A DNA stretch of 64,000 nucleotides from Anaerocolumna cellulosilytica (GTDB lineage Bacteria > Bacillota > Clostridia > Lachnospirales > Lachnospiraceae). Below are positions 26,955 to 35,369 of the stretch, in pieces. Position 1 is the stretch's first letter. Every line of letters begins with the position of its first letter. The stretch lies in contig NZ_AP023367.1 of assembly GCF_014218335.1 (NCBI RefSeq), positions 5,270,001 to 5,334,000 on the forward strand. Direction: 5' to 3'. Under the pieces are notes generated by a model, which made no database searches, was not told the origin of the DNA, and saw only the letters and a list, made by a program, of their open reading frames with translations. The position numbers were made by a program, and so were the translations under genes.

Positions 26955-28013
26955 TTACATTTCTTTTGTAATCACTAATCTCTCTTTACATTCCTTTACT
27001 ATTGTGGTTACAATTACAAGTCCTATTGGCCCTAAAATAAAGCCTGCAAACCCGAATAAGTTAACCCCTGCATACATGGACATTAAAGTATACACCGGCT
27101 TTATACCAATTCGACTTCCTAAAAGTTTGGGTTCTAAAAACTGTCTGATAAGCTGACAACATAAATAAACTGTTAAAAGTATGGCGCCAGAATATAAATC
27201 CTTATTAATAATTTCAATAATCCCCCAGGGCACTAATATAAGACCGCTACCAAGGATGGGAAAAGCATCAAAAATTCCAATGGCAATACCGATTAATAGA
27301 GCGTATTTATTATGAATTAATAATAATCCTACCGTACATACTGCACCTATCAGCCCTAGCATAATAGCCTGAGTTTTTAGATACGCAATACCCATTTCTG
27401 ATAATTTTCCGGTTACTATATGAATCTCTTGATAAAAAAAGGAGTTCTTAAAGCTTTCTGAATATTGATCCTCATCTTTTACTAATAATAAAACAGAAAC
27501 CAAAACAATTAATATAATTCCCGCAAAACCTACGATACCAATTAGCAAGTTAATACTTCTGGTGGTAATAACGGGGATGATTTTATTTTTAACAATAACC
27601 AGTAGTCCATCAAAATTACTGTATATAAAACTTTGTACTGTACCAAGCTGAATACCAAAAAACTTATCACATCCTTCACTAAACCTATCCATGAAACTTC
27701 CTAACACTGATAAATAAATTGGGAGATTTCTTAGCAGGACGGTAAGTTGTTTTAAAAGCAAATCCACAAGATAACATAAAATCCATCCAAAACCCGTTCC
27801 TAAGATTCCTAGGGATATGATTCCTCCAAAGATTTTTGGCATACGAATTCTACGGTATAAGAACCGAACAACAGGAAGAATGGCTGCTGCAATAAGATAA
27901 GCCAGTATAAACGGTATAAAAAGTGGAAGAATATATTCAAACCCTATATAAACCCCTACAATAGATAAAATAAGTATCAGTAATAATTTTATTTTTTTAT
28001 TATTGATAACCAT
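26955..28013 (-). CDS. ytvI: AI-2E family transporter, YtvI-like
   Basis: 352 residues with about seven or eight transmembrane helices: paired N-terminal helices (LLLILILSIVGVYIGFEYI), a long amphipathic stretch, and a C-terminal helix cluster with the family's GIFDAFPILGSGLILVPWG and SRIGIKPVYTLMSMYAGVNLFGFAGFILGPI blocks. This is the AI-2E/PerM superfamily; the Firmicutes YtvI branch is associated with sporulation. Transported substrate unknown. GGGAGG precedes the ATG. Confidence 0.8.
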   Translation of the reverse strand: MVINNKKIKLLLILILSIVGVYIGFEYILPLFIPFILAYLIAAAILPVVRFLYRRIRMPKIFGGIISLGILGTGFGWILCYLVDLLLKQLTVLLRNLPIYLSVLGSFMDRFSEGCDKFFGIQLGTVQSFIYSNFDGLLVIVKNKIIPVITTRSINLLIGIVGFAGIILIVLVSVLLLVKDEDQYSESFKNSFFYQEIHIVTGKLSEMGIAYLKTQAIMLGLIGAVCTVGLLLIHNKYALLIGIAIGIFDAFPILGSGLILVPWGIIEIINKDLYSGAILLTVYLCCQLIRQFLEPKLLGSRIGIKPVYTLMSMYAGVNLFGFAGFILGPIGLVIVTTIVKECKERLVITKEM

Positions 28014-28107
28014 AAAATCCTCCCTTCTGTCCTGTAATAATAGTCTTATACTTTTAATCTTAGCTTAAAACGATAACAATTTTTATTGTTTTTATATATT
28101 TATATAG

Positions 28108-28142
28108 AAAAACAGAGAGAACTCTTATACGTATCTCTCTGT
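28108..28142 (-). terminator. Terminator after the kinase/ParB-like gene
   Basis: ACAGAGAGA pairs with TCTCTCTGT around a 13-base loop, followed by TTTTTCT on the minus strand, about 107 bases past the stop codon at 28249. Confidence 0.7.
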
Positions 28143-28248
28143 CTGTATTGTATCACAATTATTATATTGTATGTTAGGCGATTGCTTCAAGCTTTTCAAA
28201 AGATTGGGTTATTCCTGTTTTCATAAAAATTAATTTATAAAATTCTGG

Positions 28249-29055
28249 TTACTTAATTACTACAGGTACAAAGCAAACGTCTGCTAACAGTGCCGCCTTT
28301 ATGTCATTAAGTCCATCTATAACCATGTAATTATCTCCATCTCTCTTTACAGAGACAGGATTATCTAAGTAATAATTTATTTTTTTAAATTCTTCCACTT
28401 TGCCGGATAATTCTGATTTTTCCTCATTTGTAACAGTTCCTGAGTACAATCTTCTTGGTGACATCAAAATACGGGTACCTTCACTATACTTGCCGGTTTC
28501 CTGTTTTAATTTTTCCTGTTTCTTTGACTCTTCCATTATAATAGAGGCGGCAATCTCCGGAGAACAGTAAGTACTGTCTATTACTAAATCATAGTTGGCA
28601 AAATTAAAATATTCTAAATCATACATATCTTTGTAGCGTTGGTTTTCTGTCGCTGCTCTTGCGGCAAGCAATTCTCTTGCCTCTGTGACACTGGAATACT
28701 GCTCTTCTTTCCCTCTGTTATCATTCATGACACGTTCGGCAGCTACATTAAGACTTACGGATAAAAACACTTTAAATGATTCTTCTACAAAATTCCAGGC
28801 CAAACGGGAGTCAAATATAATATTCTTATGTTTATTTTCTCTAGATAGTCTGGCTGTTGCATCATCGATCATGTTATCATACTTCCGGTCACTGCACATA
28901 AGTTTATTCATCTCCAGAGTTGTCATATTCATCTCCCTGGCAAGTTCCCTCTGTACCTTCCCCGTTGAGTAAATCTCAAATCCATGCTTATCTTCTAAAA
29001 TCTTGCATATCGTAGATTTGCCGCTCCCCAGATTTCCCGTTATAGTAATATGCAT
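28249..29055 (-). CDS. Cytidylate kinase-like P-loop protein with C-terminal ParB/Srx-like module
   Basis: 268 residues. The N-terminal about 180 are a small nucleotide kinase fold: Walker A GNLGSGKST (7-15), STGKVQRELAREM, IIFDSRLAW, and VAERVMNDNRGKEEQYSS in the lid region, as in Cmk-like proteins. Residues about 190-268 add SPRRLYSGTVTNEEK and YMVIDGLNDIKAALLADVCFVPVVI, which closely resembles the ParB/sulfiredoxin N-terminal fold (Y-x-V-I-x-G-x-x-x-x-x-A-A). The combination is unusual; the true substrate is not clear. GGGAGG precedes the ATG. A canonical cmk would lack this tail. Confidence 0.7.
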   Translation of the reverse strand: MHITITGNLGSGKSTICKILEDKHGFEIYSTGKVQRELAREMNMTTLEMNKLMCSDRKYDNMIDDATARLSRENKHKNIIFDSRLAWNFVEESFKVFLSVSLNVAAERVMNDNRGKEEQYSSVTEARELLAARAATENQRYKDMYDLEYFNFANYDLVIDSTYCSPEIAASIIMEESKKQEKLKQETGKYSEGTRILMSPRRLYSGTVTNEEKSELSGKVEEFKKINYYLDNPVSVKRDGDNYMVIDGLNDIKAALLADVCFVPVVIK

Positions 29056-29076
29056 AATGGTCCTCCCTGATTATTC

Positions 29077-29110
29077 AAAAGGGGCCCCATTGTTATGCAA
29101 CAGCCCCTTC
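29077..29110 (-). terminator. Terminator of the ABC transporter-nitroreductase operon
   Basis: AAGGGGC pairs with GCCCCTT with extra GTTG/CAAT pairing inside, followed by TTTTGAAT on the minus strand, about 115 bases beyond the nitroreductase stop. Confidence 0.7.
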
Positions 29111-29223
29111 TGTCATATCATTTATTTTTGCTTATAATGTAAGACATTATACCACTACATGTCCGTCCAGTAAAGAGTTTATTACATACGTGTCTTTAAA
29201 AATAATTGGTAATGTGCTTACTA

Positions 29224-29742
29224 TTAGAATTTTTCAGAATGAATCTTATCAAGAGGTAATTTTTCTTCGCTATAAGGCTCTTTTTCTTCTGCCGGATACC
29301 CTAAAGCAATCACACATTCCACTCCATATTGTAAAGGAATTCCCAATACTTCCTTTACATAAGCTTCTGCTGTCTTATCCTCCGTCGTCATCCGTTCTCT
29401 TATCTGCACCCAGCAAGAGCCAAGGGTTAGGGAATGGGCTGTTAATTGAATGATTGTCCCAAGAATAGATGCATCTTCTATCCATACATCTGTCAGTTCC
29501 TTATCGGCTACTACTACAATACTTACAGCAGAACCAGCTATTAATTTAGAACTACCGCCTCTGCAATGACTTAATTCTAACAATGTTTCCTTATCTTCTA
29601 CCACAATCAGCTCCCAGGGTCTTTTCCCCTTTGAAGAAGGTGATGTTAGCGCTGCCTTAAGTATGGTATTAAGCTTTTCCTGTTCAATTGGTTTATCCTG
29701 ATATTTTCTAATACTTCTTCTTGTCTTTAATACGTCTAACAT
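29224..29742 (-). CDS. Nitroreductase family flavoprotein
   Basis: 172 residues with the FMN-binding signature RRSIRKYQDKPI near the N-terminus, SPSSKGKRPWELIVVED, a GTIIQLTAHSLTLGSCWVQIR core and ALGYPAEEKEP. An oxidoreductase likely using FMN and NAD(P)H; substrate unknown. Last gene of the operon that carries the NMT1-like ABC transporter, 15 bases after the ATPase gene, suggesting it may act on the imported compound. GAAGGAGAG precedes the ATG. Confidence 0.85.
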   Translation of the reverse strand: MLDVLKTRRSIRKYQDKPIEQEKLNTILKAALTSPSSKGKRPWELIVVEDKETLLELSHCRGGSSKLIAGSAVSIVVVADKELTDVWIEDASILGTIIQLTAHSLTLGSCWVQIRERMTTEDKTAEAYVKEVLGIPLQYGVECVIALGYPAEEKEPYSEEKLPLDKIHSEKF

Positions 29743-29757
29743 GATAGCTCTCCTTCA

Positions 29758-30336
29758 TTAACTAGTAAGATAAAAAAGCTCTGCTTCCAACTGTTCTGCT
29801 TCTTTTTTATCATGCGTTACTATTACTACAACTTTACCCTTTGATTTTCGTTTCACATATTCTATAACCTCATGCCTAAGCTGTTCATCCAGCCCTTTAA
29901 AAGGTTCATCCATCAAAATAATATCACTGTCAGCTAAAATTGCCCTTACTATGGCAACTCTTCGTTTCATTCCTCCGCTTAAAAGGGATACCTTTTTATT
30001 TTGTATATCTAATAAACCTACAGCTTCTAATTCCTTTTGTATCCGTTCAGTACCTATCTCTTTCCTGCATACTAGTTTTATATTTGTAATAGAATCCAGA
30101 TAGCCGCATAACCGGTCTTCCTGAAATACAGCCGTAATCCGCTTTTTATCAAGACCTTCTATTAACCCAGAATCAGCCTGTGTTAACCCCATTAGTATAC
30201 GCAAAAGGGTTGTTTTTCCACTGCCGGAAGGACCCATAATACAAGTGATTCTTTCTTTATTCAGCTGCATCGTACACGCTTTTAATACCGGTACTTTATT
30301 ATAGTATTTTGTAATGTCCTTTATTAATATACTCAT
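29758..30336 (-). CDS. ABC transporter ATP-binding protein (NitT/TauT type)
   Basis: 192 residues, short for a TauB/SsuB-like ATPase. Walker A MGPSGSGKTT, Q-loop AVFQEDRLCGY, signature VSLLSGGMKRRVAIVRA, Walker B DIILMDEPFKGLDEQ, H-loop IVTHDKKEA. I start at the ATG at 30336 (MSILIKDITKYY) because AGGAAG lies about 10 bases upstream and the domain begins there; a GTG 20 codons earlier would add a poorly conserved extension. Drives import through the adjacent permease. Confidence 0.85.
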   Translation of the reverse strand: MSILIKDITKYYNKVPVLKACTMQLNKERITCIMGPSGSGKTTLLRILMGLTQADSGLIEGLDKKRITAVFQEDRLCGYLDSITNIKLVCRKEIGTERIQKELEAVGLLDIQNKKVSLLSGGMKRRVAIVRAILADSDIILMDEPFKGLDEQLRHEVIEYVKRKSKGKVVVIVTHDKKEAEQLEAELFYLTS

Positions 30337-30432
30337 TGCTCTGCTTCCTATCCTGCTTCGGGTTGTCTTGCTTTTCGTAATAGTATTCCAGAGCACATAA
30401 AACGGTGCAATGGACTTTAAAGATACTCTAAA

Positions 30433-31197
30433 TCAGGTCACTGCTTTTAATACTCTTGCAAATGCAACTGTAAACAATTTCTCCGTTATTACACTAATTA
30501 CTATAATAACAAATGTCCAAGCAAATAATTCTCCAGTCATCAGATATAGCTTGGCAGTATAAAGCTGTTCTCCAATGGAGTTTTTTGGTATAGCGATTAC
30601 CTCAGCCGCTATACCCGCCTTCAAACATAGGCCAAGTCCCACTGTACTTGCTGTAAAAAAGTACGGTGCAACGGCAGGTATATACAGATATCTGATTTTT
30701 CTTAAGGGGTTTATGCGAAAAACCTTAGCCATTTCTAGCAACTTTTCATCTGTCGATCGGATTCCATGCAATACATTGGTGTATATGACTGGAACTGTCA
30801 TTAAAAACGAGGTTAGGATAGATAAATTTCTTGACGATATCCACAACAATGCAAGAATAATGAAGGACGCTACAGGTGTTGCCTGTACCACCTTCATAAA
30901 TGGATTAACCAATTCCTTAATCAATAAAAACTTCCATGCTAAAACAGCAAAAAGAATACCTACACCAACAGCCATACTAAAACCAGTCATTATCTTTGCA
31001 AAAGAAAAGAAAATTGACTTCCAAAAAACTGCCTTATACACTAAATCCACAAAGGCCATTACCGTAGTTGCCGGAGATGCTAATAATATGCTTTTATTAA
31101 CTGCCATACTTAGCAATTGCCAGAATAGAATCCAGAACACCGCCGCAAATATCTTATATCGGATAGCATGTAAAATGGAACTTATTTTTTTGCGCAT
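30433..31197 (-). CDS. ABC transporter permease (SsuC/TauC type)
   Basis: 254 residues with about six transmembrane helices. The EAA-like loop reads LEMAKVFRINPLRKIRYLYIPAVAPYFFTA and GLGLCLKAGIAAEVIAIPKNSIG, typical of NitT/TauT/SsuC permeases. The gene follows the solute-binding gene by 10 bases and precedes the ATPase, forming a complete importer. Confidence 0.85.
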   Translation of the reverse strand: MRKKISSILHAIRYKIFAAVFWILFWQLLSMAVNKSILLASPATTVMAFVDLVYKAVFWKSIFFSFAKIMTGFSMAVGVGILFAVLAWKFLLIKELVNPFMKVVQATPVASFIILALLWISSRNLSILTSFLMTVPVIYTNVLHGIRSTDEKLLEMAKVFRINPLRKIRYLYIPAVAPYFFTASTVGLGLCLKAGIAAEVIAIPKNSIGEQLYTAKLYLMTGELFAWTFVIIVISVITEKLFTVAFARVLKAVT

Positions 31198-31207
31198 AAG
31201 TAAATAC

Positions 31208-32281
31208 CTACTTCTTATAGTAAAAATCCTCCCCAGGCAGTTGTCCTCCTACCGTCTCAGGATTCTGACCATAAAGGGTTTCTAAGTATCCTTGTATTTT
31301 AGCCTGCATTTCCTCACCTTGCAAGAAAATTATATTGCAATACGGTATGGCTTTTTTGGCAACCTCAGCTTTAATGATATCAAATTTCTCAATGAGTTCA
31401 GCTGCCTCCTCTGTATTCGTAGTTACATACTCTGCGGAAGCCTCATATTCTGAAAGAAAAGTATCTACAGCCTCTTTGTTATTTTCCAAAAAATCTTTTC
31501 TAAAGACCAGAACACCTGTTACTACACTACTGCCATTGGTACTGATATCTTCCCATTCTTCTGTAATATCAAGAGCAATACGCAGTTTATCATTGTTTAG
31601 CATTGCAGTTGTTACAAAAGGCTGTGGAAGCATAGCTACCGCATCTTCCTTTTCACTAAGCAGAGCAGCAACCTCTGCCGCTTCGGCCTTATATTCAACT
31701 GTTACGTCCTTATCGCTTTCCAGCCCATAAGAGGATAATAAGTAATTAAGGGTATATTCCGGAGTAGTACCCTTTCCAGTGGTATAAATAGTTTTTCCTT
31801 TTAAGTCTTCTACCGAATGAATGGTATCGCCGGTTTCAACTATGTATAATACCCCCAAGGTATTAATACCGGCAGTTACAATCTGTCCCTGTGTTTTATT
31901 GTATAGGACAGCGGCAAGATTACAGGGTATCGCTGCTGCATCATAATCTCCTTTTATAATTCCCGCTGTTATTTCATCCGGTGTACCTGCTATTGTAAAT
32001 TCATAGGTATTCAAAACCCCGTCATTGGCGGAAGCTTCCATAACCTGAATCATACCCATAGAAGTAGGCCCCTTTAAAGCTGCTACTTTTATAGTAGTTT
32101 TCTCTAACTGTGGTGCATCCCCTGCTGTGGATGCCTGGCTTTTTTGCTCTGCCTGTTTCTCCTCTTTTGTAGTATCAATTAAAGTACCTTCTGATTTTGT
32201 CTCATCTGTTACGCTACTACAGCCTCCTAACAAAGCCAGACATAAAACTGCCAGAAGAAAGATCGTTTTTACATTTTTCAT
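31208..32281 (-). CDS. NMT1/TauA-type solute-binding lipoprotein
   Basis: 357 residues. Lipoprotein signal FLLAVLCLALLGGC with lipobox L-G-G-C, Ser/Glu-rich linker, then a periplasmic-binding type 2 fold: IKVAALKGPTSMGMIQVMEA, TPDEITAGIIKGDYDAAAIP, IVTAGINTLGVLYI, VEDLKGKTIYTTGKGTTPEYTLNYLL. The GPTSMGM and DAAAIP blocks are characteristic of NMT1-like proteins. Ligand unknown (aromatic sulfonate, pyrimidine precursor or similar are possible). ATG 32281 chosen because GGGAGGG precedes it. Confidence 0.88.
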   Translation of the reverse strand: MKNVKTIFLLAVLCLALLGGCSSVTDETKSEGTLIDTTKEEKQAEQKSQASTAGDAPQLEKTTIKVAALKGPTSMGMIQVMEASANDGVLNTYEFTIAGTPDEITAGIIKGDYDAAAIPCNLAAVLYNKTQGQIVTAGINTLGVLYIVETGDTIHSVEDLKGKTIYTTGKGTTPEYTLNYLLSSYGLESDKDVTVEYKAEAAEVAALLSEKEDAVAMLPQPFVTTAMLNNDKLRIALDITEEWEDISTNGSSVVTGVLVFRKDFLENNKEAVDTFLSEYEASAEYVTTNTEEAAELIEKFDIIKAEVAKKAIPYCNIIFLQGEEMQAKIQGYLETLYGQNPETVGGQLPGEDFYYKK

Positions 32282-32315
32282 ATGCCCTCCCATTACTTAC
32301 CGCTTACTTAATCTA

Positions 32316-32567
32316 TTATTTACCAGATTTTGAATATACTGTTTTAACACTGATTCCTTCTAACATACCTAACTTGCCTGAAAGGGAGCTGATGGTATTA
32401 TTATCTGCATCCATTACAATACTAATTATGTTTACGCCCTTTTGTTTATAGGGAATCCCCATTCTTCCTACTATATACTCTCCATATTCATGAAGAATCT
32501 GATTGATATTCTCTACCTCTCCCATATTCTCAACTATAATACCAATTAGTGCAATTCTTGTTTCCAT
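32316..32567 (-). CDS. TM1266-family (iron-only hydrogenase system) putative regulator
   Basis: 82 residues: METRIALIGIIVENMGEVENINQILHEYGEYIVGRMGIPYKQKGVNIISIVMDADNNTISSLSGKLGMLEGISVKTVYSK. The HEYGEYIVGRMGIPY block and ACT-like alternating strand/helix pattern are diagnostic of TM1266, which usually neighbours HydEFG or [FeFe]-hydrogenase genes. Here it heads an ABC transporter-nitroreductase operon instead. ATG 32567 follows GGGAG; an upstream frame extension has no site. Confidence 0.85.
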   Translation of the reverse strand: METRIALIGIIVENMGEVENINQILHEYGEYIVGRMGIPYKQKGVNIISIVMDADNNTISSLSGKLGMLEGISVKTVYSKSGK

Positions 32568-32906
32568 CTTTAACTCCCATCTACGATCTTTTTGCCGTGT
32601 ACAAAGCAAGGGGTTGAATATTATTTATTCACCCTCCACCTGTGATAATTTCTGCTGTTATTTAAATAATCGGATTCGCGTGAAAAAAGCCCTCTCATCA
32701 AATATATCCGTGTTATGCACGAATGAATAGAATGGATGCGCTCACTTCTTTTACCCTATTTTACCAACTTTCTACTAAAAATAAAAGAGCTACTTTTCAT
32801 TTCTCATGCATTCTAACTACTGTAGTTTCTGGAATTAGTACTGTTGAAATTAAAATAAGGTTGCAAATACACTATTTGCTTCCATATTTTCTTCTTTAAA
32901 AGATAA
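32568..32906. other. Leader region of the TM1266-ABC operon
   Basis: About 340 bases with no gene. Presumably holds the minus-strand promoter of the transporter operon; a TAAAAT near 32755 has a plausible but weak -35. No known riboswitch was recognised. Confidence 0.3.
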
Positions 32907-32968
32907 TGCCAGCTTTGTGGGCACCTACTCGTACATTCGCTGTACGAGTAGGCATACAAAAACTGGCA
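32907..32968 (-). terminator. Very stable nested hairpin after the two-component operon
   Basis: An inner perfect 12-bp stem CCTACTCGTACA/TGTACGAGTAGG (loop TTCGC on the plus strand) lies inside an outer TGCCAG/CTGGCA stem. On the minus strand it is followed by ATTATCTTTT and lies 27 bases beyond the response-regulator stop. Probably a terminator, although the T tract is weak. Confidence 0.6.
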
Positions 32969-32994
32969 ATGTATCTATAAACCTGTATTTAGAA

Positions 32995-33684
32995 TCAGAC
33001 CTTAAACCGATAACCTACACCCCAGATGGTTTCTATATATTGCGGTTTTGAGGTATTAAATTCAATCTTTTCCCTGATTTTCTTAATGTGTACTGTAACA
33101 GTTGCAATATCACCAATAGATTCCAAATCCCAGATTTCCTGAAACAGTTCTTCCTTGGTGTATACATGGTTGGGGTTTTCAGCCAAAAAGGTAAGCAAGT
33201 CAAATTCTTTGGTCGTAAAACTTTTTTCTTCCTCATTTACGTATACTCTTCTTGCTGTCTTATCAATTTTAATTCCACGGATTTCTATGACCTCATTTTC
33301 CTTGGAACCAGAGCCTATCAACCTTTCATACCTGGCAAGATGTGCCTTTACTCTGGCAACCAGCTCACTGGGGCTAAAAGGTTTTGTAATATAATCATCC
33401 GCTCCCAGACCCAGTCCACGAATCTTATCAATATCATCTCGTTTGGCTGAAACCATTAGAATAGGAATGTTCTTCGTGGCACGGATTTTTTTGCATATTT
33501 CAAAACCATCAACTCCCGGCAGCATTAAATCAAGAATTACCAAATCAAAGTTTTCTGACAAAGCTCTTTTCTCACCTTCATCACCGGTGGTTTCCATTTC
33601 CACTTCAAAACCGCTTAATTCCAGATAATCCTTCTCCAGTTCTGCAATTGCAACCTCATCTTCAACAATTAATATCCTACTCAT
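32995..33684 (-). CDS. OmpR/PhoB-family response regulator
   Basis: 229 residues: receiver with acidic DE pair (EDEVAIAE), phospho-acceptor in LVILDLMLPGVDGF, SAKRDD and KPFSPSEL; then winged helix ending VHIKKIREKIEFNTSKPQYIETIWGVGYRF. A conventional DNA-binding regulator of the cell-envelope type. Its start overlaps the kinase stop by 8 bases, with kinase first in neither direction: the regulator is downstream of the kinase on this strand. AAGGAGGG precedes the ATG. Codon usage matches the chromosome, unlike the 11.7-kb system. Confidence 0.92.
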   Translation of the reverse strand: MSRILIVEDEVAIAELEKDYLELSGFEVEMETTGDEGEKRALSENFDLVILDLMLPGVDGFEICKKIRATKNIPILMVSAKRDDIDKIRGLGLGADDYITKPFSPSELVARVKAHLARYERLIGSGSKENEVIEIRGIKIDKTARRVYVNEEEKSFTTKEFDLLTFLAENPNHVYTKEELFQEIWDLESIGDIATVTVHIKKIREKIEFNTSKPQYIETIWGVGYRFKV

Positions 33685-35170
33685 GTTCCATTCCCTCCTT
33701 GCACTTCTTTAATGTAAATAATATAGTAGTCCCTTTTCCTTCTTCACTTTCCGCCCATATGTTACCGCCATGATCTTCAATTATCTTCTTTGCTATAGCC
33801 AGACCTAAACCGGAACCGCCTTTTGCTAAATTTCTTGATGCATCTGCCCGGTAAAACCGATCGAAGACAAATGGTAAATCTTTAGGAGCTATTCCAGATC
33901 CATTATCTTCAAAGGATAGGCGGATAAATTCTCCGCTGTCACTTACTCTTATCTTGATTCTGCCGTGTTTTATACCAATGTATTTCACTGAGTTACCTAC
34001 TATATTGTTAATTACTCTTTTTAACTGCTCGGCATCCGCCTCTACTTTTGTATCCGGATTCGTTTCATTCACATAATCTATTTCAATGTTCTTAACTTCC
34101 AAATCCAGCGCAATTTCACTAATACAATCGTTAAAATAATCCTTTATATTAATATAGCTGAAGGTATAGGGCATGGTATTACAGTCGATTTTAGAATAAA
34201 GGGATAATTCATCTACTAGGGCAGATAAATCACTTGCCTTTGTATAAATCGTTTTTACATATTTCTCCTGCTTCTCTTTCGTATCGGCAACACCATCTAA
34301 AATCCCTTCCGCATATCCTTTTATAGCGGTAATTGGCGTACGCAGGTCATGCGATATGTTACTGATTAATTCCTTCATATCTTTTTCATATTTTAACCGA
34401 ACATCAATCAGTTCCTTTAGGCGAACCCGCATTTCCTCAAAATCCACACACAACTGTCCAACTTCGTCTTCTGGGTCACCTTCTATGGAGTAATCCAGAT
34501 TCCCTTCCTTCATAGCGTCTGTAGCTGCATGAAGCGTATTTAGAGGCCTTAAAATACTTTTGTATATCCATATTATAAGCACTGCTGCTGTTATAATCAC
34601 AATAAATACCAGGGAGCAGACCACTTGAATTGCAGAGGATTTAATCTGAGGCACCAAAGTATTAACATCCGTAATAACAAAGATACTTCCTTCCGTACCG
34701 TCCGAGTAATAAAAATCCTGCTGCTTTAGCAGAAAGGGTCTGTTTTCATCAATATAGATTCCCCCTTCTCTATCTGTGGTATACTCACCAAACAAAGGAA
34801 AGCTATTTTTAATGGTGTGAAGATTGGTTGCATTACCGCTATATATGAATTCTTCTCCTTTTCGTACCGCAAGATATGAATACTTTCCTTTTAATTCACT
34901 GTTTAAATACTCCAAATAATCCGTGTCTTCAAACTTTTTGGGCTCCTGCAACGCCGTTAATACAATTTCGTTATATACGCCCCTTGTCAGCCGGTTTAGT
35001 ACCTGCAGGGGATTGGATAGAATCTTTAAGGTATTCGTACTTACATCATAGGTTTGCTGTATTGCATTGTCTTGATAATTAATAATTGTCCCAACGGCAA
35101 GAGTAATTAAAAATACCGGCAGGGCGGTTATAATTAAAAAGGCTGTTAAAAGCCTGCTTTTCAGTTTCAA
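33677..35170 (-). CDS. Transmembrane sensor histidine kinase
   Basis: About 497 residues. First helix near 5-30, an extracytoplasmic sensor of about 140 residues, second helix (about 178-200), HAMP (IYKSILRPLNTL ... DPEDEVGQLCVDFEEMR), dimerisation/phosphoacceptor H-box ISNISHDLRTPITAIKGYAEGI, N-box LKRVINNIVGNSVKYIG, G1 FEDNGSGIAPKDL, F-box FDRFYRADASR, G2 GGSGLGLAIAKKII. The TTG at 35170 has AGGTG 7-8 bases upstream; a GTG at 35179 overlaps that site. Stimulus unknown. Translationally coupled to the response regulator. Confidence 0.9.
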   Translation of the reverse strand: MKLKSRLLTAFLIITALPVFLITLAVGTIINYQDNAIQQTYDVSTNTLKILSNPLQVLNRLTRGVYNEIVLTALQEPKKFEDTDYLEYLNSELKGKYSYLAVRKGEEFIYSGNATNLHTIKNSFPLFGEYTTDREGGIYIDENRPFLLKQQDFYYSDGTEGSIFVITDVNTLVPQIKSSAIQVVCSLVFIVIITAAVLIIWIYKSILRPLNTLHAATDAMKEGNLDYSIEGDPEDEVGQLCVDFEEMRVRLKELIDVRLKYEKDMKELISNISHDLRTPITAIKGYAEGILDGVADTKEKQEKYVKTIYTKASDLSALVDELSLYSKIDCNTMPYTFSYINIKDYFNDCISEIALDLEVKNIEIDYVNETNPDTKVEADAEQLKRVINNIVGNSVKYIGIKHGRIKIRVSDSGEFIRLSFEDNGSGIAPKDLPFVFDRFYRADASRNLAKGGSGLGLAIAKKIIEDHGGNIWAESEEGKGTTILFTLKKCKEGMEHE

Positions 35171-35293
35171 ATGTATCACCTGCTTTACTTATATTAGCTC
35201 CCATTGCATGCCACCACTAGTTTATTTTATCATTATAGCATAATGATTCCATAAATACACCTAAACTAACCATTACCTTTCTTAATTATTTAT

Positions 35294-35343
35294 AAAAAAA
35301 GCTTGCTGCAAAAAAGGAGTATAAATCCTTCTTTGCAACAAGC
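35294..35343 (-). terminator. metK terminator
   Basis: GCTTGTTGCAAA pairs with TTTGCAGCAAGC (one G-U) around about 19 bases, followed by TTTTTTT on the minus strand, 27 bases past the metK stop. Confidence 0.85.
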
Positions 35344-35369
35344 CGTCTTACAACCTTGCTATCAATTTC

